Shown here piece by piece: positions 28,901-35,717 of a stretch of DNA of 64,000 nt (within the stretch, counting starts at the first letter, position 1; every line of letters starts with the position of its first letter). The translations under genes and the position numbers were made by a program. The stretch is from Butyrivibrio sp. VCD2006 (GTDB lineage: Bacteria; Bacillota; Clostridia; Lachnospirales; Lachnospiraceae). The notes beneath the pieces are model-generated. The model ran no database searches and had not been told where the DNA came from. It worked only from the letters and a program-made list of their open reading frames with translations. The DNA is taken from the NCBI RefSeq assembly GCF_000423925.1, contig NZ_AUIX01000026.1, positions 1-64,000 of the forward strand. The letters run 5' to 3'.

Positions 28901-30416
28901 TAATGGAATTACCTCCCAAAGCATAGAAATCATCCTCGGCTCCAAAGCGCTCTATTCCAAGCGCGCGAGCCATGGCATCACACATGGCACGCTCCATGTC
29001 ATTTGCCGGTGCGACATACTCTGCCGATTCAGCTACAGGCTTAGGTAGAAGACGACGGCTGACCTTTCCGGTTGCCGTACGAGGCAGATCATCCAGGTGT
29101 ACAAAGCGCGACGGTATCATGTAGTAGGGCAGGACACTTTCAAGCTTCTCCCTGAGTTCTTCAGTATTGAGTTCCACCGGATCCGCATAATAGCAGCAGA
29201 TAAAGGTATCCGAGCCTTCTCCGAAGCCTGCTGCTACCACCCGCTCCAAACCTGACACACGCTTTACCGCTGCCTCGACCTCCGCCGGTTCCACACGGTT
29301 GCCGTTTATCTTAATCATGTCATCTATGCGTCCGATGATCTCATACTGGCCATCCGGCAGCATACGGGCTAAATCCCTGGTATGGAATTCTCCATTCACG
29401 AAAGCCTTGGCAGTTTCCTCCTGTCGGTTTATGTATCCGCGGACAAACGGATTCTCGACACAGAGCTCTCCCGCTTTACCTTCCGGCACCGGCTTTCCTT
29501 CCTCATCCCGCAGCGTAATCTTCAGGTTTGTCAAAGGTTTTCCTACCGGTGCGATCTCGTTAGGCTTGTCCAGATGTCCCATAGTGATACAAAACGCGGT
29601 CTCACTCATAGCATAAGCGTTTATTATGCTTAATCCGGGATCATCGGACCAAATACCATTTGCCGGTTCAGATCCCACAAAAATCCTTTTGACTTTTGGT
29701 ATTTTTCGCATGAGATGTAAGATAGACGGGGCACAAAAAAGAGCATTAACCCTATTTTCCACGAAAACCTTTAATAAAGCCGGCGGATTCTTGGTAATGC
29801 TGAAGGGAACGACACTGAGTCTGCCGCCAACATCTATTAAGCATATATAGCAAATGACCACAGCAACGAAATAAAGAGGTGCTATCAGCGCAAAGTTTTC
29901 AACAATTTTCATCAGACTCTCGCCGTTTTCATACATGCTCTGTGCAATCATGTCAAGGTTCCCGTACTCATGAAGTACGCCTTTTGGATTGCCTGTTGTT
30001 CCGGAGGTATAAACCGCAAAGGCGGCATCATGATCATCCACATCGGCAAAGCCCGGAAGGTATTCACACTGAAGGATTTCCTCCCAGACTCTGCTATCAA
30101 GTACCAGTTTGCACCCGCAGTCCTTACGGATAAACGCTATACGCTCCGCCGGGTAATCCTGCTCCAGCAGAACAAAAGCGGCCCCTGCCTTCCATACTCC
30201 AAGCATGGCAATAAAAGGCTCCACACTTCTGGGAAGTATGATATTCACGAAATCTTCCCGTCCAATTCCATGATCCTTCAGATAACGGTAAACCTTTCCT
30301 GAGAGCAGATCCAATTCACGGTAGGTGATATTCTTTCCATCTCCCATTGATGAAAGAATTATCTTCTCAGGAGTGTTCAAGACATGACTTTGAATATTTT
30401 TGAAAAGCTCGATCAT
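16998..30416 (-). CDS. Four-module NRPS with terminal reductase
   Basis: This 4472-residue synthetase reads A1 (5-470), T1 (Ser504), C1 (HHLVFDG at 684), A2 (ATP motif near 1135), T2 (Ser1515), E (HHLVIDG at 1694), C2 (HHSIVDG at 2184), A3 (near 2651), T3 (Ser3028), C3 (HHIVIDG at 3201), A4 (near 3652), T4 (Ser4034), and a thioester reductase from about 4110. The reductase has LTGATGFLG and the YxxxK pair Tyr4270/Lys4274. A1 lacks the amino-group-binding Asp, so it probably loads a non-amino acid. C2 follows the epimerase and looks like a D-L condensation domain. The expected product is an acyl-D-aa-aa-aa aldehyde, or alcohol if reduced twice. Pocket residues aligned by eye are DAESCGAVDK (A2), DADTMGGVCK (A3) and DAMFMGGIFK (A4). 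GC content appears higher than in flanking genes. Confidence 0.95.
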   Translation of the reverse strand: MIELFKNIQSHVLNTPEKIILSSMGDGKNITYRELDLLSGKVYRYLKDHGIGREDFVNIILPRSVEPFIAMLGVWKAGAAFVLLEQDYPAERIAFIRKDCGCKLVLDSRVWEEILQCEYLPGFADVDDHDAAFAVYTSGTTGNPKGVLHEYGNLDMIAQSMYENGESLMKIVENFALIAPLYFVAVVICYICLIDVGGRLSVVPFSITKNPPALLKVFVENRVNALFCAPSILHLMRKIPKVKRIFVGSEPANGIWSDDPGLSIINAYAMSETAFCITMGHLDKPNEIAPVGKPLTNLKITLRDEEGKPVPEGKAGELCVENPFVRGYINRQEETAKAFVNGEFHTRDLARMLPDGQYEIIGRIDDMIKINGNRVEPAEVEAAVKRVSGLERVVAAGFGEGSDTFICCYYADPVELNTEELREKLESVLPYYMIPSRFVHLDDLPRTATGKVSRRLLPKPVAESAEYVAPANDMERAMCDAMARALGIERFGAEDDFYALGGNSINSIEVVGTCGLPGLSINQIFRGRTPKKTVKYYLEELSLEKEAEGDSKNLARPCPLTQSQLGIFLECERREGEAVYNNPLLFSLPCDTDPELMKAAVEKMVRAHPGLFAGIVSDEHGMPAMQYQSAFAEQEICIREQMTGEEFEKIKKSLVQPFDIKNERLFRIRLIGTKEVQYLFMDFHHLVFDGTSMQILAADLEKALNGENISPESWTAYDAAMAEQGARQNMEAWNNAKEWNLKQFGDADPTSIPEGDRTGSGMTYGDQSFTLDISYGELKAFCEKQMTTENVLTTAAFGYLLSAYTLKKDVLFTTVYNGRRDPRCHRTVSMFVTTLPVLCHRAVDMTVAEYISALKEQLLGSMANDLYSFAELSADTGITSDVQFVWQADMLSLPKGSTLKLKRETLPFIATGDALSAQLFPEEDKLVFQVQYHADRYSEEYIARFAGCMNQVLKDMMVKNKLSDISLISDEERKEILTLSKGEELHYDAGQTWLDLFFASVNKVPEKTAVSDSKGSYTYDELNSASDRIAAFLHENGVEENSCVAVRMDRVKEFAAAVIGIHKAGAAYLPIDLDYPQERVNYMLSDSGAKLLLTEDTVADILSAEPDKIAAAAEDGQVLIYRVDISPEHLAYMIYTSGSTGKPKGVMIQHKALHNFVQFIRNRWGLSEKSRIALHSNFAFDAAVEDLFPPLSVGGTVCIVPESARRDPVEMRGFMKKYSVNGGSCSTQFGQLLAADEPLDMDYFCVGGEAMTTVPKARGPVYNAYGPTEFTVDATYYEIDKTRDYRTIPIGRPVHNCFAYIMDPNGGLLPRGFTGELCLAGPQMALGYRNQPELTEEKFTLADFGGEKVRIYHTGDLARYNEEGDLEYLGRIDTQVKLRGFRIELGEIESTAAGYEGIALAAAEVKKDQLILYYSCKESAGRQGVDEDALRDYLAGSLADYMLPSVFMQLDEMPLTLNGKIDRKALPEPSVLRTGDYVEPQGETECSIVEAMKQVLGMDEAPGALDSFFDLGGDSIRAIRLVSLLREKGCRVSVADIMKQKTVRGIACCAESAGTAEVSQEPFEGAVPDSAIVAFFKDMKLPCPGHYNQTRLLEMSNRAGRDNLQKAWDALVYQHDMLRAVFKDETLFVRSADTTIEVEEYTVQSDNSKSAAENTEAVTEICKTIQTKINMDKALMRIALIHGISHDYLYIAIHHLVIDGVSWRIILSDLETAYGQVLQGEEIRLPHKTNTYNDYAKALSRFRDSYILSLEIPYWKDVQKKLADLGTADGKDYKRSFERLALTLDEQNTYSFLHADFGKLNTDINDALLTAVCRSFHDVTGNNRISVQLEGHGREEIGERLSTDRTVGWFTSEYPVIVEGLNKDLRHDFLTAKEALHRVPNKGFGYNVLRFIDSGKSGNNGSSTDQKEELDKNLTAQIGFNYLGDMGLEETDGARFFTDTDIPVGDDISQLNTYGPDIAINCYVQGGCFNLFMDFNKELYGEDEVHRFAEGILSQIKEITKYLSSDIATVVTATDLGETQWSEDEFEAVMADFASRGETLERIYPLLPMQEGMLLKHVSEPKSHAYRLVDIFEVDGNPTEEMLRRALDRLGRKHEVLRTAIIHEGVTIPRQAIVDRKLGLRMIDFSTDAYAGEAGSKEADEIEAVMKIREDILQNGFDLQRKPLFSVSCVKASEGRSYLITAVHHSIVDGWCTGLYMGTFVRYLREELEGSGLTGAVSKATGCLGEAAADAETQEAGRYEAAVREILKKDMYAGLDYWRELLDGYETRAAVPSYGKVPEDKRSKEDDVFIAISREVTSCFEQACREAGATINTGVELAWGMVLGTCSRQNDVVFARVVSGRDNTVVKTEDVVGLFINSVPVRIRIDKDTTAAAALKELQEQAAKSNAYDYCALSEIQKQSYLGNDLLQTVFAFENYNSGAKETVSDNLLKPVYIREENFSEISPFAYLEDGKLVLHIKFDTDLYRKTEIERVLALFKTYVEEISANPEEEIHTFRHLDRDEQEKVIKLSQGETLPYDAGKTWLDHFHLHVMEKPDKKAVIDNSGSYTYSELDKASDAVASYLIAMGVEENCFVAVKMGHVKEFVPAIIGIQKAGAAYVPVDPEYPKDRIDYMLEDSEAKVVLTEESLEDIIAKYQDVESINRATPAHRAYMIYTSGSTGRPKGVVQSHRSLCAFATWRQHVLHIGQDSIHALHPSFSFDASLDDLICPLFAGGEVHIFSDELRKDMTGMAEYIREHHISGLTMSTQIGMAMVNQYPDLALRFIMMGGEKMLPCAKTGIRLINGYGPTEFTVCSSLHVVDQNKDTDIPIGRPVPNTWSFICDAYGKLMPQGMEGELCLAGPQVAEGYWKKKELTEEKFVPCTFVDGVEMKMYRTGDLVRYNEEGDLEFLGRIDTQVKLRGFRIEPGEIEAAASHYKGIAQVAALVCDDHLVLYYTGDGQIDQEALRGFLVDSLAEYMVPGAYKQLDEMPMTPNGKIDRKALQKIPVTSDELIVPPENETEQKVSDLVKEVLAGREIGVTAEFRKEGLTSLAAMRLSAMIATKFEKDFKISYINEFGTIRKIAEYLNTDTEEERFEQQQSYPITTVQQGIYVECMANFNTTIYNTPVLLKLDEEVDIFRLKQAISETVDAHPYLKMRLSLGDEGRIAAWRRDDYKQQVSEVNLETVEHGFEGLVRPFNLTGDCLFRTMIIHDGEDHYLFLDGHHIVIDGESMHIFMRDLNRAYAGEILTKERFTGFEAALVEDKLRHSSHYDHAKEYYEGLLEGIDTDCLPIYDRDLGKTKTGQLTIVAPFDWDRLSAVVKDGSVTLNGLWNAAFGLALVRFLYREDCVYTTVYNGRNDTRLNDSVGMFVHTLPVVCHAQKNENGMEFARRMSLQLSDSMSNDIFSFAEISKAFQLKAGIIFVYQGRIGSEPMIGGKKAESIMLDLNALKAPLTINVLEKEDGFKIFSEYDSRYYEEWSVRALLGLTVRILEQLLADRKISEISLVTPEEKQELDAFNSTEKAVETTDIVTLFRRAANRYPHRRAAIFKEKALSYRELDELTDRVAAHLMERGIGVGDIVAILIPRSEYMAITALGVLKTGAAYQPLDPAYPTERLRIMVEDSKAKALIEDEMLKDRLPDYKGEVLLINEIGGLPDRKPVEIQPGPDALFILLYTSGTTGVPKGVMLTHGNLVNFCQWYRDYFELTEDSAVSAYASFGFDACMMDMYPALTTGASVCIVPEDMRLNLPELDAYFAKNQVTHAFLTTQMARMFATTMTGTKVKYLMGGGEKLVPFAPEGSYRFYNGYGPTECTIFTSIFPVEENTFRVPIGKPLDNYKIYVVGKDGYELPVGVPGELWIAGYGVGKGYFNKPELTEKAFISNPFCDAPGYDRVYCTGDIVRRLPDGSIDFIGRNDGQVKIRGFRIELSEVESVIRMYEGIKDATVQAFDKPSGGKYIAAYYVADQKIDEDDLAEFIKNRKPEYMVPSEFVQIDAIPLTQNQKVNKKMLPVPEIRDESKEYAEPATPLERELCDEFAKILGISRVGAEDDFFESGGSSILAANLLTYAMGKGYNIVYDDIFNHPTPRKLAAVIEGVDTKKTTDEISGYDYSRINSLIAANAMGCIDDISREPLGDVVLTGATGFLGIHILQQFLEKSEGRITCLMRKVSWDTLENHLKSLLMYYFGNTYEELFGNRIFCLEGDITDTKSLLAIDSVKADVIINCAANVKHFVTDDVLDRINFHGVENLIEVCLKNHMRLVQVSTLSVGGSTRVGQKNRLYENDLYLGQRVDNDYIRTKFLAERSILEARVERGLDAVILRAGNLMGRYTDGEFQINLLTNAFMRSLAAFNRLGACPVTALADTAEFSPIDATASAMLALAGVNSKFSIFNVNNNHTVTRGDIIFALNKHGFKIDIVTEKEFAEIVQKALGDDSYSESVMTLMAYEEKEDNIVPVESDNYFTINALYRLGFKWPIVDDTYLEKVISAVESLEFFKNL

Positions 30417-30442
30417 TTACTTTTCCTCCTTGAAAGCACCTT

Positions 30443-32215
30443 TCAGATGCCAGACTCATCGGAAGTCGTAGAAGCGCTATTTTGCGTCTCCTTCCATTTC
30501 ATAATTACCATATTCTGCCCGAATGAATAGCTGTAGGAAGCATCATTCATAAACTCTTTCATGATCTTTAAGCCCGCCTTTGCGTCCTCATTGGCCACAT
30601 GGACCGGATCAAAGGGTATACCGTCATCTTTAACAAAGAGGGTAATCCCATCACGGTCACTAATCAGGCTGATATCCATATATGCGTTCTCCGGTCTTCC
30701 GCTATGCTCAACATAATTGAGCAATAGTTCTTCTATGCAGTGGGAAATGTCCATTTCCTTTTCATGTGCGGTCTTACCGGAAAGGAAATCACCTACCTTA
30801 TTCACCGCTTCCCCGACATGCTTCCTGTCACAGGGTACTGAAACATCAAATCTCATGGTGTCATCAAGGGGCTTCGGTATCAGATGAATCCGCCCTACAT
30901 TTCCTCCTGCCCTAATCCTCGCGGGTATGGAGCAAATCAATACAAATGCGATGGAAATGCCGCTTCCTGTTGGAAATGCCACCCAGATATTACCGATCAG
31001 GTATTTTGCCAGAAGAAAACCAATGCCAAGACTAAAAAGCAGAGATAGCGCAGACAGTGTGGAAATAACAGAGTGATCATTTATCTGGTACATGATCATC
31101 AGGGGAAGTACCACGCTCAGAGAAAAATTAAGGCAGGCGATAAGCGGAAGTCCCTGACGGGTCAGGCTTATCACTGAGGGATCCGTAGCCCCAAAAAGAG
31201 CCGCAAGAGCGCCTGAAACGAATAAAACGACAAGGACGCTAAGCGTCGCAAATCCACAGGAAATTACAAGGCCTCTTTTCAGCAGCCGTCTGAGGCCATC
31301 GTAATCACTTTGAGCTGCAAGCATGCCTCCTATTCCCAGAAAAGCTCCCTGTACTCCTCCTGATATCATCTGTCCGAATGATATCATGGCATTGCCAATG
31401 GACATGACAAAAACTCCAGCTGCCCCATGAACAGACTGAATAAAATAATTACAAATAAATATCATCAATGTAAGGGCAGTACTTCCGAAAAAGGTTGGAA
31501 TCCCCATCATCACATTTCTTCCCATCATGCCGGCAAAGCCCGTAAAATACGCTCTTATTCCAAGAGCCTTTCTCTCCCGGAAAAGAAAAACAAACAGCAC
31601 TGCCACTCCGATCAGAGAACCTGTCAGGGTCGCGAAAGCCGCTCCGGAAATATCCAGTGATAAAACCTTTACGTACAATATGTCGCAGATTAAATTTACG
31701 ATTACGGTGGAAATAGTGGCAAAAGAAACAAGCCTTGGATAACCTATGGTCTCAATGAGTATTGACATGCCGTTAAACAGAAACAGCAAAAAAGAACCTG
31801 CCATAATGACAAACAGATATTTATAAGTATTGTCGTATAATGTCATGTCCTGGCAGAGCAGGGAACTGATCCCAGGCGATAGTACTCCGGAAAGAAGGGA
31901 TATTATAAGACCGAAAGCCAGGCAGGAGGAAATAGAAACGGTCATGGAGCTAGCCGCCTCATCGAAATCCCGGCTGCCCAGCGCTTTCGCCGTTATGATC
32001 GCTGCCCCGGCAGAAAGTAGAAACGTTATGGCGGAAATAAGTCCCAAAACCGGCACTACATTCTGTATCGCAGCAACAGCCTGCGGGCCGATCAGTTGTC
32101 CCATAAGGATACTGTCAACCACACCATTAATACTCATGACAGCCATTGTGGCTATAGATGCGGTAAGAAATTTTCTCAGACTTCTGTTGATCAGGTAACT
32201 GTTCCGACTCTCCAT
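30443..32215 (-). CDS. MATE-type exporter fused to an RsbW-like ATPase domain
   Basis: Residues 1-440 form a twelve-helix MATE efflux protein (start MESRNSYLINRSL; NGVVDSILMGQLIGPQAVAA in helix 1-2). From about residue 453 a GHKL/RsbW-like domain follows. It has the N-box IEELLLNYVEHSG with the Mg-binding Asn, a G1-type DDGIPFDP and a G2-type GLKIMKEFM, so ATP binding looks possible. The fusion of exporter and anti-sigma-type kinase is unusual. It lies 26 bp upstream of the NRPS and may export the peptide. The frame opens at a TTG at 32260; ATG 32215 behind AGGTG gives 590 residues and is preferred. The true start should be tested because the TTG would overlap the preceding gene. Confidence 0.87.
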   Translation of the reverse strand: MESRNSYLINRSLRKFLTASIATMAVMSINGVVDSILMGQLIGPQAVAAIQNVVPVLGLISAITFLLSAGAAIITAKALGSRDFDEAASSMTVSISSCLAFGLIISLLSGVLSPGISSLLCQDMTLYDNTYKYLFVIMAGSFLLFLFNGMSILIETIGYPRLVSFATISTVIVNLICDILYVKVLSLDISGAAFATLTGSLIGVAVLFVFLFRERKALGIRAYFTGFAGMMGRNVMMGIPTFFGSTALTLMIFICNYFIQSVHGAAGVFVMSIGNAMISFGQMISGGVQGAFLGIGGMLAAQSDYDGLRRLLKRGLVISCGFATLSVLVVLFVSGALAALFGATDPSVISLTRQGLPLIACLNFSLSVVLPLMIMYQINDHSVISTLSALSLLFSLGIGFLLAKYLIGNIWVAFPTGSGISIAFVLICSIPARIRAGGNVGRIHLIPKPLDDTMRFDVSVPCDRKHVGEAVNKVGDFLSGKTAHEKEMDISHCIEELLLNYVEHSGRPENAYMDISLISDRDGITLFVKDDGIPFDPVHVANEDAKAGLKIMKEFMNDASYSYSFGQNMVIMKWKETQNSASTTSDESGI

Positions 32216-32252
32216 ATCTTCACACCTGCCTTTACTAATCTTGACACTACCT

Positions 32253-33341
32253 TCACCCAATACAAAACACTACATTATTCCCCAGTTCTTTATTATCATC
32301 CCGCGAATATTTCTCATCCCTGACAATCTTTTTAAGTATCGAAACCGAAATTTCATCTCCATCCTCAAAAAGATCATACTGCTCTCCGCCATACCAAAGG
32401 ACAAATGCAGCATTCTCTTTTTCCTCTGAATATTCGATAGAAAGATGCACCATGGGCTTATCCATGGTGTTTACAATGCACTGGTGCACAGCCTCTTCGA
32501 ATGCAAGATGTATCTGCTTTGCCAGTTTATAGGGCACCTGATTCTTCACACAATAATCCTCTATAAGGCTCTGGGTTCCGAGATAGTCGTAGGTCTTACT
32601 ATCAATGTCAATCTCAATTACCTTAAGACGCTTTACGAATCGTCTGGTCTTCTCCTTTTTAGGATTATCAAAAATTTCCTCGGGAGTGCCTTCCTCGTAG
32701 ATTCCGCCCTCATCCATAAAGAATATTCTGTTGCTTATGGCTCTTGCAAAGGACATTTCATGAGTCACGATCATCATCGTTTTTCCCGAAGAAGCAAGGT
32801 CTCTTATAACAGCCTGAACCTCGCCGACCATGGTTGGGTCAAGTGCGCTCGTGGGCTCATCAAGGAGAATCACGTCAGGGTTCATTGCAAGGGTTCTGGC
32901 TATTGCTACTCTCTGCTTTTGCCCGCCGGAGAGTTCATCGGGCCAGGATAGCGCTTTGTCATAGAGGCCGACTGTTCTTAGTAGTCGCATCGCCTCATCA
33001 TATGCCTCCTGCGCTCCTTTTCCCAGGATGTCCATCGCAGGAGCCATGATGTTCTCCACCACAGTCATATGTCCGAACAGGTTAAAGGACTGGAATACCA
33101 TTCCCATTTTTTTATGGACTTCCTGAAGGTTACAGCCGGGATCTGTTATCTCTGTATCATCGAGAAAAATCCTGCCGGATGTGGGCTTTTCTAATAGATT
33201 GATACAACGGATCAGTGTGCTCTTACCGGTTCCCGAAGGTCCTATTACAGAAATAACATCTCCGTTATTTATCGTCACATTAACATTTTCAAGCGGTATC
33301 GCATTGGGGTATTCTTTTTTCAGATTCTCAATCCTTATCAT
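32253..33341 (-). CDS. Amino-acid ABC importer ATPase with degenerate RsbW-like C-terminal domain
   Basis: Residues 1-237 are a GlnQ/HisP-type ATPase with Walker [10 protein letters not shown] (34-42), signature [12 protein letters not shown] and Walker [13 protein letters not shown]. About 120 further residues resemble the RsbW/HATPase fold ([12 protein letters not shown] opening, [19 protein letters not shown] in the N-box position). The Mg-binding Asn is not where expected and no clear G1 DxG is seen, so this copy may be a binding domain rather than a kinase. The start overlaps the end of the permease gene by 14 bp, showing coupled translation. A regulatory domain on the ATPase recalls MetN or MalK, where a C-terminal domain gates transport. 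Confidence 0.87.
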   Translation of the reverse strand: MIRIENLKKEYPNAIPLENVNVTINNGDVISVIGPSGTGKSTLIRCINLLEKPTSGRIFLDDTEITDPGCNLQEVHKKMGMVFQSFNLFGHMTVVENIMAPAMDILGKGAQEAYDEAMRLLRTVGLYDKALSWPDELSGGQKQRVAIARTLAMNPDVILLDEPTSALDPTMVGEVQAVIRDLASSGKTMMIVTHEMSFARAISNRIFFMDEGGIYEEGTPEEIFDNPKKEKTRRFVKRLKVIEIDIDSKTYDYLGTQSLIEDYCVKNQVPYKLAKQIHLAFEEAVHQCIVNTMDKPMVHLSIEYSEEKENAAFVLWYGGEQYDLFEDGDEISVSILKKIVRDEKYSRDDNKELGNNVVFCIG

Positions 33342-35577
33342 TTAGTCGTACCCCCTTAAGTATTCTCGGAGATTTCCGTTTCCTGTAATCTATCCTTAAA
33401 TCTATCCTGCTGATGATAAACCCTAATAGTCCCTCCAGCATAAAATATATGACAGCTATTGCAATAAGCGGGAAAAATGCATCATATGTGCGGCTCCTTA
33501 CAATATCTCCAATCTTGGTCAGATCCTGCACCGCAATATACCCGACTATAGCAGTTGCTTTTATGAGACTGACAATCTCGTTTTTATATGGATTCATCAC
33601 GTGTGGCAGAGCCTGAGGCAGGATTATCCTGAAAAAGATGCGCCAGTCAGGATAGCCAAGAGAATATGCAGCTTCATACTGGCCCTTATCAACAGCTCCT
33701 ACGCCAAGTCTAAGCAGTCCGATAACAGATGAAGCAAATGTCAGAGTAAATCCTATGATAGAAACAACTATTCCGTCCACGGATACTTTTCCAAAAATTA
33801 TATAGTAGAGTATCATCAGCAGAACAACCATGGGCATACCCTGAACAAGCCACATGACAGCCCCGGTGATAAAATTTGCTATCCTATTATCATTTCTGCA
33901 GAGCATGAAAACCAAAAATCCCAGCGCTGTCCCAAAAATTACCGACATCACTGTGATGATCAGTGTTGTCACCACACCTCTTACGAAAAGCTTCCATCTG
34001 CCTTCCCTTATGAAAGTTTTCTCGAAGCTCACTTTTACATCATTCCAGAAAGATGTGGCACCGTCTTCTGTATTAACTCTCCTTACTATCAGCACAAATG
34101 CTGCAGGATAGTATTCGACAAAGTTTACCGCTTCTCTTCTCTCGTCGGTGACTATGATTGATCCTATTCCCATCAGAGCCTTACCTGACTGGACATAAGA
34201 CAGAATTGCAGCAAACTCCATAGGTACAAACTCGACTTTGACGTCCATCTCCTTAGCCATAAGAAGAACTATATCAGCATCGAATCCCATGACATTTCCA
34301 CCATTTCCCAAATAGCTCATAGGCTCTAAGCTGTCACAGGCCGCCACCTTAATAGTGCCACCCTCTCCCGGCCAGTCCTGCGGGATGGGCTCTTTTTTAT
34401 CATCATCAGATCCGGTCCATTTTTCCCATAATTCATCAATAGTTTCCTTCGGGATGGCATCATAGGCCTGCTGCCAAGTGTCATAACTTTCGTCATCCTT
34501 GCAAAACGCAATACCAAAGGTACTTTCTTTCAGAGCCTCCGGAAAATGCGCCAGTTCCGCATCACGATTCACCGCAAGCGTTGCAATTGCATTATTCTGC
34601 AGTATTGCATCAGTTTTCCCCTGCTTTAGAGCAAGCAGCATATCCGGCGTATTATTAAAAAAAGTAAACTCTGCAACATCCGGTGAGTGACTAAGTACGA
34701 GTTCCTCAAAGGGAGCACCCGTGAGCATCGAAACTGTTTTTCCGCTAAGATCCGAAAATGTCTTAAACTCCGGACCCTCGCCCGAGCTTTTTACTGCGAT
34801 TCCAATTTCTTCCGTGTATAGCGCTTTAGAAAAAGCAAGTGCCTCGGCACGCTCAGGGGTAACATCAAGATTGGCCATTATGCAGTCAACATCTCCCGAA
34901 GCTGCCGCATTGATAATTGAATTGTAATCATATACTTTAAATTCCACATCAGCACCGATATACCGGGCAAAACGCCTGGCGAGCTCAATATCATAACCAT
35001 ATAGCTCATCTCCCTGGTAGTAGCTATACGGCATAACTATACCGCTGGTACCGACAATCAGCTTAGTCTCAGGATTTTGCGCCTCGGGAATATCCGGCAT
35101 ATCAAAATCATTTTCCACTACCCACCTGTTGAACATTTCATCAAGTGTGCCATCCTCGTGGCAAATATCAATAAACTCATTAAGCTTATTCTCTAAATCT
35201 TCAATCTTGCTAACAGGTGATATTCCTACTGCGATCTTAGTCTTTTCATCCATGTTCTGACTAAGCAGTTCTAAGTTTTTTTCACTGGTCTCCAAAGCCA
35301 GCCTCATTTGGCGACGGTCATAGATATAGGCGTCCAGTTTCCCCTGTTCCACCGCCTGAAGCCCTTCATTAAGCTCAAAATATAAGATTTCTGCCTCAGG
35401 TAGCTCTTTTTCCACAATAAGAACCGCTGCTGAGCCAACGCCTACACCTACCTTTTTCCCGGGTTTATTTAGCTGCTCTTTTGATGTAATCGCCTCTTTA
35501 TCCTCCGCGTTTACAATCCTGCCGGGAATGCATAGCGTCAGAAGCAATATCATGAAAGCTATAAAAAATCTCTTCAT
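33328..35577 (-). CDS. Amino-acid ABC importer: tandem solute-binding domains fused to permease
   Basis: After a signal peptide (about residues 1-24) the protein has a shortened first substrate-binding unit (about 30-165). Two SBP_bac_3-type domains follow, starting at [16 protein letters not shown] (about 173) and [18 protein letters not shown] (about 410). A HisM/GlnP-type permease forms the C-terminus from about residue 520, with the EAA-like loop [24 protein letters not shown]. It would carry polar amino acids or a small peptide. The ATPase is encoded next with overlapping frames. Only about 70 bp separates the start codon from the chemoreceptor terminator, so the operon promoter must lie there. 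GC content is nearer the background than in the NRPS. Confidence 0.9.
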   Translation of the reverse strand: MKRFFIAFMILLLTLCIPGRIVNAEDKEAITSKEQLNKPGKKVGVGVGSAAVLIVEKELPEAEILYFELNEGLQAVEQGKLDAYIYDRRQMRLALETSEKNLELLSQNMDEKTKIAVGISPVSKIEDLENKLNEFIDICHEDGTLDEMFNRWVVENDFDMPDIPEAQNPETKLIVGTSGIVMPYSYYQGDELYGYDIELARRFARYIGADVEFKVYDYNSIINAAASGDVDCIMANLDVTPERAEALAFSKALYTEEIGIAVKSSGEGPEFKTFSDLSGKTVSMLTGAPFEELVLSHSPDVAEFTFFNNTPDMLLALKQGKTDAILQNNAIATLAVNRDAELAHFPEALKESTFGIAFCKDDESYDTWQQAYDAIPKETIDELWEKWTGSDDDKKEPIPQDWPGEGGTIKVAACDSLEPMSYLGNGGNVMGFDADIVLLMAKEMDVKVEFVPMEFAAILSYVQSGKALMGIGSIIVTDERREAVNFVEYYPAAFVLIVRRVNTEDGATSFWNDVKVSFEKTFIREGRWKLFVRGVVTTLIITVMSVIFGTALGFLVFMLCRNDNRIANFITGAVMWLVQGMPMVVLLMILYYIIFGKVSVDGIVVSIIGFTLTFASSVIGLLRLGVGAVDKGQYEAAYSLGYPDWRIFFRIILPQALPHVMNPYKNEIVSLIKATAIVGYIAVQDLTKIGDIVRSRTYDAFFPLIAIAVIYFMLEGLLGFIISRIDLRIDYRKRKSPRILKGVRLNDKD

Positions 35578-35649
35578 TGAATATGCGCTTTCCTTTCCTA
35601 ACCAGTATTACTGTCACAAGAAATTAGAAATCCGGAGAAATCTCTTATT

Positions 35650-35698
35650 TAATAAAAAAAGACACACATTGTTTTTTTCCCAAATCCAATGTGTGTCT
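35650..35698 (-). terminator. Terminator of the chemoreceptor gene
   Basis: Perfect 12-bp arms AGACACACATTG (35660-35671) and CAATGTGTGTCT (35687-35698) are followed on the minus strand by TTTTTTTATT. It lies 20 bp after the stop at 35718 and insulates the NRPS operon from upstream transcription. Confidence 0.9.
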
Positions 35699-35717
35699 AT
35701 GAATTCATAGCCGTCTA

